Origin: Pholiota molesta
Taxonomy: Eukaryota > Basidiomycota > Agaricomycetes > Agaricales > Strophariaceae
NCBI GenBank assembly: GCA_014925825.1
Contig: JACGCK010000241.1
Span: 1-61,662 of the forward strand
DNA: 61,662 nt
Reading direction: 5' to 3'
A program made the position numbers and the translations under genes. The notes below the pieces were generated by a model that was not told where the DNA came from, made no database searches, and worked only from the letters and a program-made list of their open reading frames with translations. Positions 22,450-34,296 of the stretch are shown here, piece after piece; position 1 is the first letter of the stretch, and the number at the start of each line of letters is the position of its first letter.

Positions 22450-23642
22450 ATGTCTCGACCCCAAGATGATAGGAACCAGGAGGCTACAGTATATCTTGTG
22501 CGTAATCTACTTATCAACCGGTGAATCTTTGCTAATTAGATGTGCCAGGGCAATCTTGACGAACGGTGTTCGGACGCGTTAGTATGGGAGCTGATGCTGC
22601 AGGCGGGCCCTGTCGGTGCGTCTCAAAGCATATTACCATAATAGCATAAAATAACCAATGATTATGATGGTAGTGAACGTCCATCTGCCTAAGGACCGTA
22701 TTTCCATGGCTCACCAAGGGTACGGTTTTTGCGAGTTCTTGACAGAAGAGGATGCAGAATATGCATGTAAGATTATGAACCAAATCAAACTCTGGGGTAA
22801 ACCTATCCGAGTTAACAAGGTTCGTTTACAGATCAATCCTAGCCCGATAGTGCCGCTGTACTAATGCCATGTTGTCATTGTCAGGCTTCATCCGACAAAA
22901 AGCAACTAGACGTTGGAGCAAATCTCTTTATTGGAAATCTTGATGAGAACGTTGATGAACGGTTATTATACGATACATTCAGTGCTTTTGGTATTATGGC
23001 GACAACAGCAAAGGTACGTGGCCTCATATCCCGCTCTCTGCAAAAGCTCATTCTGTGTCGCAGATCGCTCGAGACCCAACATCAGGAACTTCGAAAGGAT
23101 ACGGCTTTGTCTCGTACACGGATTTTGAGTCATCAGACGCTGCAGTGGAGTCAATGAACGGACAGTTCCTGATGAATAAAGCAATCACAGTCCAGTACGC
23201 ATTCAAAAAAGATGGCAAGGGCGAACGCCACGGCACACCCGCAGAACGACTGCTCGCTGCCCAAGCTCGCAAAAACAACGCGCTCCCCGTCGCCGCCCGG
23301 CCCCCTCCCGCCCCTATCGCTTTCGGCGCCCGGCCGCCCATGCCTGGATTCCAAGGTCCATATCAAGGCCAATTTGCCGGCGCTCTCGCTGCACCCCCTC
23401 CCCCGCCTGGCTTCACGCAACAGCAGACCATCATGCCCCAGATGGCTATGGGCATGCCTCCTATGCCTCCTCCAGGGATGGCGCCGCCTATGGGTATGCC
23501 CCCTCCTGGGATGCAGGGAATGCCCATGCCTCCACCACCTCCAGGCATGCAAATGTATGGAAGCTTTCCCCCACCACCGCCTCCTGGCTTCGGAGGACAA
23601 TATCCCCCTCAACAGCCGCAGCAGCAACAGCCACAGTATTAA
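22450..23642 (+). CDS. SF3B4: Splicing factor 3B subunit 4 (SF3b49 / Hsh49)
   Basis: Component of the SF3b part of the U2 snRNP; it binds pre-mRNA near the branch site in the nucleus. Five exons (22450-22497, 22549-22615, 22674-22819, 22885-23013, 23064-23642) join cleanly to 322 residues. RRM1 spans about residues 13-88 (VYLGNLDERC as RNP2; GYGFCEF as RNP1). RRM2 spans about 97-175 ([20 protein letters not shown] as RNP2 side; [13 protein letters not shown] as RNP1). The tail is rich in Pro, Met, Gly and Gln ([20 protein letters not shown]), as in other SF3B4 proteins. The start [19 protein letters not shown] matches the family. Only about 210 bases separate its stop from the EMC4 start. Confidence 0.97.
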
Positions 23643-23851
23643 TAGTCTCGCTTTATTGTACATATTCTCACTTGTAAATATACCATTCAGATGTTCTTTG
23701 TCAACATTTATTCTGTGGTTGAGTCGGGCCAAATAGTACCGAAATAAATGACACTTGTCACTGACAGACTACGCGTAAGTCATGTGATAATATTGGCATC
23801 GTACGCGTGTAAGCCTATCTCAAGGCTAACTGCACCTATATTCCCTCCATC

Positions 23852-24601
23852 ATGTCACAAACTACACTGGATTATTCGAGCTTAGAATCTTCTTCCAAGT
23901 AAGGCAAATTTACATTCTGTAGCTCTTGTATCTTATCTCTATGTCTTAGGTGGAAAAATCTTCCTCCGCCTCCAGGATTTACGAAGTCGTCATCATCAGT
24001 GAGTGCAAACAGGAACGTCTCATTCACAATGCGCATATGCTCATGCCTCGTTCCTTCAGCTCAAGACACCATCCAAGAAGAGCACGGTGTCTACTACATC
24101 ATACGACGCCCTAAAAGAGAAACGCGCTTGGGATGTGGCCATCGGACCAGCAAAGTCACTGCCGATGCAGGCGTTCATGCTATATATGTCCGGTGGAGGA
24201 GTGCAGATCTTCAGTATCGGCATTGTCTTTATGCTGCTGTTGTCTCCTTTCAAGAATATCGCTGGGATGAACGATGGTGCGCACGCCATTCTTTTCTTCT
24301 TATGGATGGAATACTAATTATCTTTACCTCTCTAGCTTTCGCTCAATACGCACCAACGGGAAAGAAGGCTGGTTCAATAACAACCCTGCCTCTCCAAAAG
24401 ATTGTGTACATCCTCTGTAACCTCTTGACTCTCGGCGTTGGGCTATGGAAATGTCGCTCTATGGGCCTCCTTCCTACAGGGACTGGTGACTGGTTAGCTT
24501 TCGAGACACGGGGGCCGGTGCGTATTGTGTTTGGTATACTGAGCGACTGCGTCTGATGGTATCTCTCATTCCTGCAGGCGCCGGAACTTTCATTATTTTA
24601 A
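23852..24601 (+). CDS. EMC4: ER membrane protein complex subunit 4
   Basis: Subunit of the EMC insertase that places tail-anchored and multipass proteins into the ER membrane. Five exons (23852-23898, 23950-23998, 24060-24276, 24336-24517, 24578-24601) give 172 residues, the normal size. Features are a short Pro-rich N-terminus (WKNLPPPPGF), the conserved block RAWDVAIGPAKSLPMQAFML with MSGGGVQIFSIG, a first membrane segment continuing GIVFMLLLSPFKNIAGMNDA, and a second one at IVYILCNLLTLGVGLWKC. The C-terminus ends APELSLF. All splice junctions are GT-AG and in phase. Confidence 0.95.
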
Positions 24602-24903
24602 TAAGATCTTTGGCATTCTGGTATCTGAAGTGATTGTGCTGGATTAATTGGGAATGCATGTCCCGCTGCGCCAACGTACGGACGTCGTGTCATCAGACTA
24701 GATGGATTGATAGGTCTGTACCTTCAAATATGTATAGCTGTATACCCCCTGGATTATTAGAAGCTAAGCTACTGGAAAATGAAGTTCAACAGCTGTCCCG
24801 AATGTGGTGCTACGTGAAAGACGCGAAAGAATTCAAAGACTGAGTAGAGTCAACTTCATTGAAACGGTATCCATGATATATATATCATGTGTCATAGTTT
24901 GGT
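24602..24903. other. Convergent 3' region of EMC4 and the amidohydrolase gene
   Basis: About 300 bases between two stops facing each other. No gene is seen. Confidence 0.5.
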
Positions 24904-27900
24904 TTACTCTGCGTTTATCACAGGCATTGTCTGTTTCGTCCCGTTCACTGGCCATATCTCGACCATGGTCTCTGCATCCCAAATCCTACCGCCTCTAGCA
25001 ACGAAGGCCAACTGAAGGGTTTTCCGGCTGATTTCTCCTTCCAAGAGATCGACTCCTGGAGGATATATAAGGAAGTCGGCAAGCTTTCCTCGGGTAAGAG
25101 ATCCCAAAGATGAAAAGATTCCTAGCGTGCGAGCTCCTGACGATGTAGCTGCACGTAAAACCTGGTGAAATCCATGAATAAGATGTCTCGTAGCCGCAAG
25201 CGATAGGGTTGACGTACTTCATAGTTGCTCAACCCACCCTGTCCAGTGAATCCCATTTCAGCATGGTAGTTCAAGCCCAAAGGCGGTTCGCCATGCGCTC
25301 CAATGTTCGCTAATAATCCTTTAGACACCATGGCTGCGACCGAACGAGATGTATTGAATAATGCATAGGCTATTTCAGAATAACAGGATGTTAGAAAACG
25401 TATTCTGTTTCGTCACTTCAGTAGACGTACATGATACAGGTCTCGCAGTAGATTCTGACAACCCCTCCAAAATATCGTGCCTGGTGAAACGGCGCAATCT
25501 GGACAACAAATATGTTTTGTCAGTTGATGTGGATGTGTTGCGAGAAAACGTTAAGTACTTAGGGTCGTTGGGGATATTGTTCGTAGCCCATACCAATTGT
25601 TCGCCCCATGCTCCGCCGTAGTTGACAATGTGAGTTGGAGTTGCACCTGTGCCGCTTAACGCGTACAGAGTTAGGACGTCTTCATAAAGTGCCGGCACGG
25701 GAATGGCATGTTCTACGGTTGTCATCCCTGTACAGAAACAAATAGAGTTGAGTTACGAACGTCAAAATAATGCAAGACCATACCATCAATAATATAGGTC
25801 AAATCCCAATCATAGTTCATGCCTCCTTCAGGGACACACGCCATACTCAAGTTCTGAGCAACCGCCAGCAGCCTCTGCCGCGAAGCCCTATTTGAGGCAT
25901 CATTATATGTTGCGGACGGATCGAGTAGAAGAATAGAATATATACCTCGATGGAAGATTGTAATTCTTGTAAGAAATAGATGCTGGTCCACCTTCAGCTT
26001 TAATCCTGATCAAGGCAGATTTGGCTTCATCCATATCAACAATATCTTGATGGATACCAGGAGCCGCTGCTCCATAGATAATGTCACCAACGGTGAATAT
26101 ACGGGGTCCAATCATCTGTCCACGCTCGATGCGGACGCGTTCGACAAAGCCATCAACATTATCTGCACTGGGGCTAGGTATCGCAAAACAATTTAGTTAA
26201 CAGATCGACAGAAATTGGTAGGATAGGACATACTTGTGTAAAGTAGTGACTCCATAAGCAAGGAAAGTCTCCATTTCCCAAGATTTGGCCGGATAGCGGT
26301 CGGAAAAACCGTCCCAATGAGCATGAACATCGATGAAGCCAGGAATTACAAAGCCTTAACCAAACATTTATCAGAATTTGCTGTTTCGAAACAAGAAGAA
26401 GAGAGTTACTTACCACCGCCAGCGTCGAACGCCTTCACGCCTGGTACTGCATCGCTCGTGAGCGTCCCAACATGTTGAATAACGCCTCCACGAACAAGAA
26501 GCGAGCCGCCACGAATCAGATCGGTTTCCACATCGTCAGATTCCATAGTAAGAATGGTAACGTTGTGTATCAATACAGCGTCCGAGGTATCTTGTCCGGT
26601 CTCGATCCAATCCTTATGCTTGTGGGCCGCCTTTGCTGCCTGCTTAAGCCTTGCAATGTCTGTACTGTGTTCGACGACGACCATATCGAAATTGAGTAAA
26701 GTCTTGACACAGCTAATACCAAACGTTGTGTGGTCTTTCTTTATGTCGGAGGAACATTGTTTGAGTTTGGATACTTTCAGAGAATGAAGATATGGTCCTA
26801 TTGGTCAAAAGATATGTGTGTCAGCGGACATCACCTGGCGTCGACTTGAAATACACACCTAGGAACCAGAGCAGTGTCTTGCCATCTGGGGTCCAAGTCA
26901 CATCATGTCCTCCATCCAGGCTCAGTCTGACCAGCCCTTCCGTAGCATTGGCAGGCCTCGACCACACAGCCTCTCCCTTGTCGATGCCATCCCCAGGAGC
27001 AAAATAGACATGGAAAAAATCAACGAAGGCGATGTTCTCAGCTGAATTGTGTCCTTTCTTGTTTGCTTTTGGTGAGACGACTAGCTCTGTAGACATTTTC
27101 CCTCGAGCAAGAGTAGCATGGGGGTATTTCCCAAAGTTATCCGGGCTTCCACTGAAGTCAATGATAAACGCATGATCTGATTGCTGAACAAGCAACTGCT
27201 TATTCGTGTCAATGAAGCGCATGTTGACTCGGCCGTCGACGTCGATGTCAGATGGGACAAAACGCAGATTCTTAATCGTGATGTTGTGGTGGATGAGTGA
27301 ATGCGAATCTGGGAGGACAATATCGCCGAGGTAAAGTCCGGCACCGGCGGTAGCAAGGATATCGCCTGAAAGATAACTGCCACCGGTTTTTAAGAAGGCA
27401 ATTGTCCTCTTAGAGCCTTTACATTCGCAGAGAATAGGTGAGAAATAGCGACCTAGGGGTAAACCTTCAATTTCGTATGCCGTCTCAGCGTTGAGATCAG
27501 CGATTTCGAACTTGGTATAGACCGAATCCGACCAGCGTGCATGAATAATCAGGTTATCCTTCGAAGAGACAAAGGAAGGAGAATAATACGGAGCATTGTC
27601 GTCTGCGACAGGGACTTTGGTCGCTTTCTTCGCACCAATTTTTTGCCAATACGAAAGTCCTCCTGCTTGGAAGACGACTCGCTTTCCTTCGCTGTCCACC
27701 CGGAGTTCCTTGAAGGCACGAACATGCTGTGTATCCCGAGTTTCGTACTCGACGACGTCTGCGCCTCCTTTACGAGTCTCCGCAAGACGTTTTTCGATGT
27801 GTGCGGTGAAGCGGATTGGCCTAGGAGGGATTGGTGCTGCGACCTTCTCTTTCCGACTATTGGTGGTCAAGGGTACGGAATATATTTGGCCTGCGGCCCA

Positions 27901-29452
27901 GATGATGACAGCATCGTCGCTGGGAGAGAAGGCGAAGGAGGATACGTCCCATAGGAGCAGAGACAACTGAGAGGTCATAGCTTAGTCCGTGCCATGCATT
28001 GTGTATTGAGCCAGTTTCCAAGTCTCTGAAAGAGGCGGGCATGAGTGAAGCATACCTCAATTGAAATTGTTATACTTACTTGAGGACTAGAGCTTCCTTA
28101 TCCCTCACTCGGCGAACGAAAGCAAGGGTACGGCCGTCGCGAGATAATTCTGGGCGAGAAGCTCCGCCGGGGAAAGCATCGACCAAAGTTACAGTTGAAC
28201 CAGTAGTCAAGTTTCTTTGGAAGATTGAATAGATTCCAGCATGGACATCTAGACGAGTTAATGGTTACTTTGACTTTGGCATGGTAAGGGACAGTGGAAA
28301 ATATACCTTTGCTATATTGGAATGTAGATACATCTCTAACATTCTTCGAAAAGATAATGCTATCATTTCCTCTCCACAGAAGCTGCTCTGGCCAATTTGC
28401 TGATTCTCGTACTGTTCAGCAGTCCAATTCGGAGGCAGCGTCCGGCCGACGACACGCGTTCCACTTCCAGCTTCGATGACCGAGTCTTCTGAGCGCGTAA
28501 ATGTTCAAGAGAAGGCACAGAATACTCCCAACCTTCACCGGCACCGAGAGAACGCCCGGACGTATACCATTTTGTAGCGATAACTTTGGTGCCGGAAGGG
28601 TGGAAGCGAGCATCGCTAACCCATCGATAGGTTTCGTTCGTAACGCGCTGGGCTACAAGTGGACGATATGATGAGGATCAAGAACAATATTTGGCAATTG
28701 TGCAGGCACGGACCGTTGATGCGACCCTCTCGAAGTAATCTGTTTCGTTTCCTATGAGAATCCTCCCTCACACCCTTCGCCAACATGTCTTCCTCCAAAT
28801 CCTTTTGAGTCATGGCCAGGCGTAATCCTTCTTTGGCTGCAGTGTTCGTCAGGTCCATTTCATCACATCCCTGCCATTCTGTAACCCAAATATTCTCTAC
28901 TCCCAGTTCAGCGTCACTTTTGAAAACAAGCCTATCGCCAGTCGGAGAGAAATGGGCATCCGAGTCGTAAGGAATGCCTCGTAGTATAGGACGAGCATTT
29001 ATGACGCTGTTGCTGGAATGAAGTGCTTGGGCTCCAGGTAAACAGTAAAGGTCTCCAACCATATCAAAGACTATATCTCCTGAGGTAGGATGAACGTCCA
29101 GTCGCAAGAAGGTTCCTTCCTGAACATCGTATTCAAGCTTCCGCGGATAAGCATAGTCGGTAGAGATGTCCCATGGTGTAGGGGGTCGAAGAGGCCAAAC
29201 GTTGTCTTTCCATTTGCTTGCTGGGTCACTGTGAATGAGGTCCCCAATGCTTGACGCGTTATTTCGGCGGAACAGTGACCATGGCGTAGGTAGAATTGTC
29301 GATAGTGTCGCCGCAGCAGAGAAAAGCAGAAGATACGCTAACAATCGTCGGAACAACTTTATCCGTCGTTGGCGAGGTCGAATGTTCAGGTGGACGGTCG
29401 ACGACAAATGGACGAACTGCCCGTAGGCACCGTCCTCTCCTTTTACTTCCAT
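24904..29452 (-). CDS. Membrane-anchored TolB-like propeller / amidohydrolase fusion protein
   Basis: Large enzyme with, in order, a short cytosolic head, one membrane segment at about residues 25-50 (LLAYLLLFSAAATLSTILPT), a PD40/TolB-like beta-propeller (for example LDVHPTSGDIVFDMVGDLYC, AHFSPTGDRLVFKSD, DARFHPSGTKVIATKW, VTWTPDGKTLLWFLG), then an amidohydrolase domain (DAVLIHNVTILTM; the metal motif GFVIPGFIDVHAHWDG; TTVEHA; SLGSLTRGKLADFLIYPPGV). The architecture suggests a type II secretory-pathway or surface protein hydrolysing a cyclic amide or similar bond; the substrate is unknown. ATG 29452 starts MEVKGEDGAYG; the longer frame upstream has no ATG. Two places (about 28392 and about 28492) need one added base; each can be explained by a lost base in a GG/CC-type run. 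Confidence 0.8.
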
Positions 29453-29814
29453 AGTCCACAAAATGCGAAAGCACGCACTATGAGTTGTTTGTCCTGTTCA
29501 ACAGTGAATCTGACGAACAAGTAATCAAGAGAGTTCGGTAAGCGACCCGTAAATGGTGCTCGTGGAGGCACGAATACGCTTCCCACAGATGTAATAAATG
29601 CACATGGGCGGTCCCAATGCTGCACATTGTACTCCATGCTTGGATGCGAACGCAGCCGACATGGTTCGGAATAACTGGAGGATCCGCTTTCATAATAAGC
29701 CACCAAATTGACGGAGAGAGCTGCGTTGAACTGCCAGTGCAAGCCAGGGAATTGAAGGCCGGGCCGGATTTTGCCGATTCTGCCACTTCTTGATCTGCTC
29801 TTGATCGCTCCTGA

Positions 29815-30045
29815 TCATGACTCCGCGACTCCCACCTCCACCGTGACCTCGTTGGTACGCAAAAGGGCTGCTCTGCTCAGCTGTTCTTTGAGCTCTTTCT
29901 TGGAGTGGGATTCAAGATGCTCCCACAATCGTCGAACACACCGGATCTTGCTCAGCTTGCTTCCAGGAACTCGAATGCATTCAATGCCTCTGACAAGACT
30001 CTGACGTGACAATTCAAATATCTGAGCTATATACCTCGAGACCAT
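29815..30045 (-). CDS. Possible small ORF in the divergent promoter (doubtful)
   Basis: A 76-codon minus-strand frame with an ATG contains the charged, helix-like stretch KIRCVRRLWEHLESHSKKEL, which looks more protein-like than a random frame. Nothing is recognised in it. It lies between two divergent genes (amidohydrolase and PLC-like), where promoter sequence is expected. Treat as a guess. Confidence 0.2.
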   Translation of the reverse strand: MVSRYIAQIFELSRQSLVRGIECIRVPGSKLSKIRCVRRLWEHLESHSKKELKEQLSRAALLRTNEVTVEVGVAES

Positions 30046-30113
30046 ATCAACTAATCATTCCACCCTTCCTTTTCTTATATACCCTCGGTTGTTTGGAAAT
30101 TTCCTTTGCCATC

Positions 30114-31857
30114 ATGCTGCTCACCATTCGAAATCTGTCAACCGATGCAATTACTGGACGTACAACTCCAACACAGAACAAATTTCATATCCATCGGAGA
30201 GCAAACAATTTTTCTTTACAGATGAATTCCTTATTTATCCCTCAGCGGACTTTACAACCTCGCTTTCAAAGGGACACGAAAGGGAGATAGTCATTCGACA
30301 AACCAGAGCTGGACCTGATGTGTCCGACACTGCCTCGGTCACTGGACTGGTCGAAAAGGAGTGGCACATCCATCCAGAAAGCTTCAAGATTCGTTTGTCG
30401 TTGACGCTAGAAGCGTCTTGGCAAGTTGTTGACGTTCCTAAAGGATGCCCGTGGCGAGTTTACACCAGTCGGGTGCGTTTTTATCCTCAGCGTCTTAACA
30501 ATGACGAATATTAATCAGCGTTCGACAACTCAGATTACGCGCAAGCACCATAAAATCCTCATCCTTGGTCGCCGGAATTTGGGATCATTCCTGTCAGAGC
30601 TACCTGATGGCCTTCCATTGTCTTCCGTCGTTCTGCCTGGTTCGTCTCATTCATTACCTGATGTTTGACATCTCGAAGTGATCATTCTCTGACCATTCAT
30701 TAGGCACACATGACACGTATGAACGTTCGAATCATTCCTAGTGTATACCATTCACTAACTGTACTTATCCAGAATGGCATTCCACGGATGGCCAATTTCT
30801 CAGTGTCAGTCTCTTTCAACGCCTTTAAGCGTTCAGCTTCTTGGAGGTATCCGAGTTATCGATATTCGCTTGGCAGTAATTCCCCCTCCAATCCCTGGTA
30901 GCACTACTCTTACCAGTGACCAACAATTAATTGCCTATCATGGTTTATGGCCCCAGAAGACACCGTTCCTTGCAATTCTACACAACATACAGGCCTTTTT
31001 AACATCTCCCATTGGTTCTAAAGAAACTATTGTCATGTCAGTAAAGCAGGAGGACTTCGCTGTCACTCCTGCACCTCTATTCTCCCAACTTGTTCATCAA
31101 ACCATCGTCAACGGACCTGATGGATGGTCGGAACCAAACTCAACAGCTAGCAATGCTGGCGTCAATAAGGGCATGTGGTTCTTGGAGAATCGCATACCCA
31201 AGCTAGGAGAAGTCAGAGGTAAGGTGGTGATGCTAAGCGATTTGGAGGAAATGGAGCTGGCTGGGAAGGCGGTCTTGAAGGTCTAGGTATACACCCAACG
31301 ACATGGCCTGACAGCCAGAAGGAAGGCTTTGAATGGGAGCTGAAGGGGACCCGAGTCAGAACGCACGATTGGTATATCATTTCGAACTCTTCAACGGCGC
31401 CTCCGACTCTAATAACACTCCTTCTCCTAGGTACGCCATACCCTCATTCTTCTCCATCCCCGAAAAAGTCTATCTCGCAACCAAAAACCTAATCCCGCCA
31501 ACCGATACCAAACAACCCTTGCTTCCTATAACGTACTTCTCTGCTGCCTCGTTCCCTCTCGCATTTCCGCCGACAATCGCTCAAGGATTTGGCTGGCCAA
31601 AATGGGGCATCGGTATCGAGGGCGTGAATAGCAGGCTTGGAGCGTGGTTACTCGATCAGCTAGGTGGCAGTATTCCTGCTAGCGATACCAAGGCGGCACA
31701 AAAGGACAAGGAGAAAGCCATATCAGTAGCGGAGGAGCCAAGAATTCGTGGTTGGACGTTCTTGGATTATTACTCGCAGCCTGAGGATGGTGGAATTATA
31801 CCATTGTTGGTCGAATGCAATTATAGGGGCAGGAAGAAGGGGGAGGAAGGATGGTAA
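30114..31857 (+). CDS. PI-PLC X-like phosphodiesterase
   Basis: Member of the PLC-like TIM-barrel phosphodiesterases, which cleave phosphoinositides or related phosphodiesters. No signal peptide is seen (MLLTIRNLSTDAIT at the start), so it is probably cytosolic. An N-terminal beta-rich part (RAGPDVSDTASVTGLVEKEW, SFKIRLSLTLEASWQVVDVP) precedes the catalytic barrel: LPLSSVVLPGTHDTMAFHGW (first catalytic His), RVIDIRLAVI, LIAYHGLWPQKTPF (second His), ETIVMSVKQED, then GIHPTTWPDSQKEGFEW. The stop is TGG-TAA at 31855-31857. The first His lies in a 13-nt microexon. Two single-base losses (about 30157 in GG; about 31238 in a CC run) must be allowed for one continuous protein; otherwise the gene would be broken at VVMLS. 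Confidence 0.75.
30704..30716 (+). other. 13-nt microexon carrying the catalytic His of the PLC-like gene
   Basis: The exon GCACACATGACAC lies between acceptor CATTAG and donor GTATGA. Joined to the neighbouring exons it reads PGTHDTMAFHGWP, the active-site motif of the family. Confidence 0.75.
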
Positions 31858-32141
31858 TATTTCGATATACGGATTATAGGATTCTTTCATTTATTTCCTT
31901 GTACTTCGACGATTTATACCGCTAACGACAGCAAATGTTATTTACAAAGCCTGAGTCGAATCGGTGGATCAAATCCATCTAACTATGGTATCATCAAGGT
32001 ATCATCGTCGGGCGCGTGATCACCGGTTGAGAATCCTTTATTAATATCTATCGGTGCTGACATTCAGTCTCACTCTCAGGCCCTAATCACTCCCAATCCT
32101 ATCCTTAACTTGCTCCTGCACCGCTAGCCTGTCTCATCAGC
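31858..32141. other. PLC-like gene 3' flank and promoter of tautomerase 1
   Basis: About 280 bases. There is a small direct repeat GGTATCATC (31987 and 31999). No gene is seen. Confidence 0.4.
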
Positions 32142-32738
32142 ATGCCTGTTCTCAACCTGACCACCAATGTAAAGGTAAAGCGCATGAGATGATCGTTTAT
32201 TTGATCCGTTGGATCTAATCTTATCATTGCAGATCCCCGACGCGAAGGCATTCGCCCTCGAGTTTTCCAAGGTCGCCGTGCTTGCCCGCATTTCAGTAGC
32301 TTGGAGGGCGATATACTACAACCCCCCAGTTCGGAGCCGACACTCTCAAAAAACCGGAAGCATACATCTCGGTCTTCGTTACTTACAACGAAACGTTGAC
32401 TTTTGGGGGCACATTCGAACCAGCTTTCAGCCTGAGAATCGTGAGTTAGCACTTTACATACAATGCTCTGAATCTCTGATTGACCGATATGTACAGGACA
32501 CCCTCGATAATCTCAGCGAGGAACTCAACGAAGGATACAGCAAGGCATTCTCCGCGTTCTTTCAGGAGAAGTTAGGCACTCAGAGCAATCGTGGATACAT
32601 TACGTTCATCGACCCAGGAAGGGCTTATATAGGGTATGTATGGAACAAGTTTATCAAATGATTTGTTCTGAATAATCCTTGTATTGACTTTATAGATATG
32701 AGGGAACCACGTGCGCGACAATCTTTGCCAAGAAGTGA
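32142..32738 (+). CDS. MIF-like tautomerase, copy 1
   Basis: Macrophage-migration-inhibitory-factor-like member of the tautomerase superfamily; such proteins catalyse keto-enol tautomerisation through an N-terminal proline. Five exons (32142-32174, 32233-32277, 32330-32440, 32497-32633, 32696-32738) give 122 residues, the usual monomer length. After removal of Met the chain starts PVLNLTTNVK, with the catalytic Pro. Other family blocks are LKKPEAYISVFVTYNETLTF, GGTFEPAFSLRI, DTLDNLSEELNEGYSKAFSA, FFQEKLG and RGYITFIDPGRAYIGYEGTT. No signal peptide. A second copy lies at 48531-49142. The cellular role in fungi is not established. Confidence 0.88.
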
Positions 32739-33183
32739 ACTTAAAGTGAAGGCACTTTTGAGCAAATACAAATGTAACATTACATAGTTCCACTCAGAAA
32801 ACCAGTACAAGTTATCAATGTTACAAAGGAATCTTAATCCTGTGTCTCTGCTAACGGCTTTCTTCTAGTTTCTTCTTCTTGAGTCAATCTTGAGTTCTTA
32901 GCAAAACTCGCAATTGTCTTTATCTATCTGAATTGCACAGCCACCGTCGACCCTGGACGTGCGCTTGGCACTTGCTAACTATCATCAGTTTGTCCACAAC
33001 TTGATCACAATGTACCATATATATATACCAATTTTACATACTGAGGCAACATTTATCCTACTTACACATGCGTACAATGTATCTTTTTTAAGGGTTCTTA
33101 CATCTGGATTGCTGTACGAATGTTGTTGCGAATTATAGGTGTATTGATGATGCTACAAAGGACAATAATGTTACAAGCAACGC
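32739..33183. other. Convergent 3' region of tautomerase 1 and the U1A-like gene
   Basis: About 445 AT-rich bases between facing stops, with a (TA)n stretch near 33020. No gene is seen. Confidence 0.45.
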
Positions 33184-34296
33184 CTACTTCCTTGCGAACG
33201 TGATCTAAAACAGACATCAGCATAAATCTCATACAGCCCGGAATAAAGAATACCTTGATCTTGTTCTCGCCATCCAGTTTGTAGTTGTGCAGCGCATCTT
33301 TTGCCACGCCAGCACTCCCCTCGTCCAAAAATTCCACGAAGGCAATATCCCGCTTTGTTGGAATAAGACGGACTTCGTGTAGGTTGGGATATCTAGAGCA
33401 TGACCTTGGTAAGCAGCAAAAAAGAAATGAAATAGAGAAGCGACGTACTGAGAAAAGAGAGCCATGAGCTGTTCTTTGGTAACGGATTCGGGGAGGTTTT
33501 GCAGGAAAAGAATCTTGTTTGGTGGAAGGTATTCGTCCGGCATTTGGACGTTCGGGCGCTTGGGGGCGGGCGCTGCAGCTCCACCATCGACTATAATCAA
33601 AATTGTAAGATAAAGAGAAGGTATGAGTCATGAAGTTAACATACTTTCGGCAGCTAGTCGTTTTGCTCTGAACTTCGACTTCAGAGGGTTGGTGTATCGC
33701 GTCTTCTCTATCAATCACTTCTGTTAGTCACGTATAATGACATGTAAATATCGTGACAAACTTTTGTGCTCCTCTCTGTGCGCTTTGTGTTCGTCAAAAC
33801 GGTTTGCATCCAACTTTTTCACCACTGCATCGGATCGTGTTCGTGCAAATGATATTTGCTATTATCCTGGTCAGTATGGCATATAATACCACTTTGTAAT
33901 AAAAATCGCACCATTGGCTTAGAATACAAAGGGAATCGTTGCACATCCTTCATCGCAGCCTTAGCCATCTCTGCCGAAGGAAACGAAACGAAGGCTTGTC
34001 CCCGCATGCGCAGATTGCTGTGAGCCACCACGTCCAGCACTTCTCCATAGACCTTAAATAGGCCCCGCAGGGATGCCTTCATCACTGTAACAAAAAAAAA
34101 ATCAGAAAGCAAGTTCACCATCCCAGAACTTTAACAACGCACCATCAGGCTTGATCTTCTCGTTCAAATTCTGGATATAAAGGGTTTCGCATGCATAGTC
34201 ATCGACGGGATTCGAGGGTTCGGAGGTCGCCGCGGGAGCTACGCTGGTGCCATCGACCTCCATTGACGACGTCGGAGGGGGTGCAATTTCGGCCAT
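33184..34296 (-). CDS. U1A/U2B''-type snRNP protein with two RRMs
   Basis: Spliceosomal RNA-binding protein of the U1A/U2B''/SNF family, acting in the nucleus on U1 or U2 snRNA hairpins. The N-terminal tail is acidic/Pro-Ala-rich (MAEIAPPPTSSMEVDG). RRM1 has RNP2 ETLYIQNLNEKIK and RNP1 RMRGQAFVSF. A basic linker follows (KTRYTNPLKSKFRAKRLAAE). RRM2 has RNP2 NKILFLQNLPESVTKEQLMA and RNP1 KRDIAFVEF. The last exon encodes only ITFARK before the stop (33184-33186); it joins across an intron ending TGTTTTAG. Start ATG 34296. All junctions are GT-AG and in phase. One gene often covers both U1A and U2B'' roles in fungi, so I do not choose between the two names. Confidence 0.92.

Larger units (their letters stand above)
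20200..22690. repeat. Old tandem duplication of about 1.2 kb
   Basis: Unit A (about 20200-21400) and unit B (about 21480-22690) share, in the same order, a secreted-protein gene, its promoter block, CATTTGAACGTGG (20984 and 22247), TTTCTCAAAGTAGAAATTTA (21053 and 22311) and a segment equal to SF3B4 exon 2 and the following intron (21275-21400 and 22549-22690). Divergence is considerable, so the event is old. Unit A's SF3B4 part has decayed. Confidence 0.6.
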
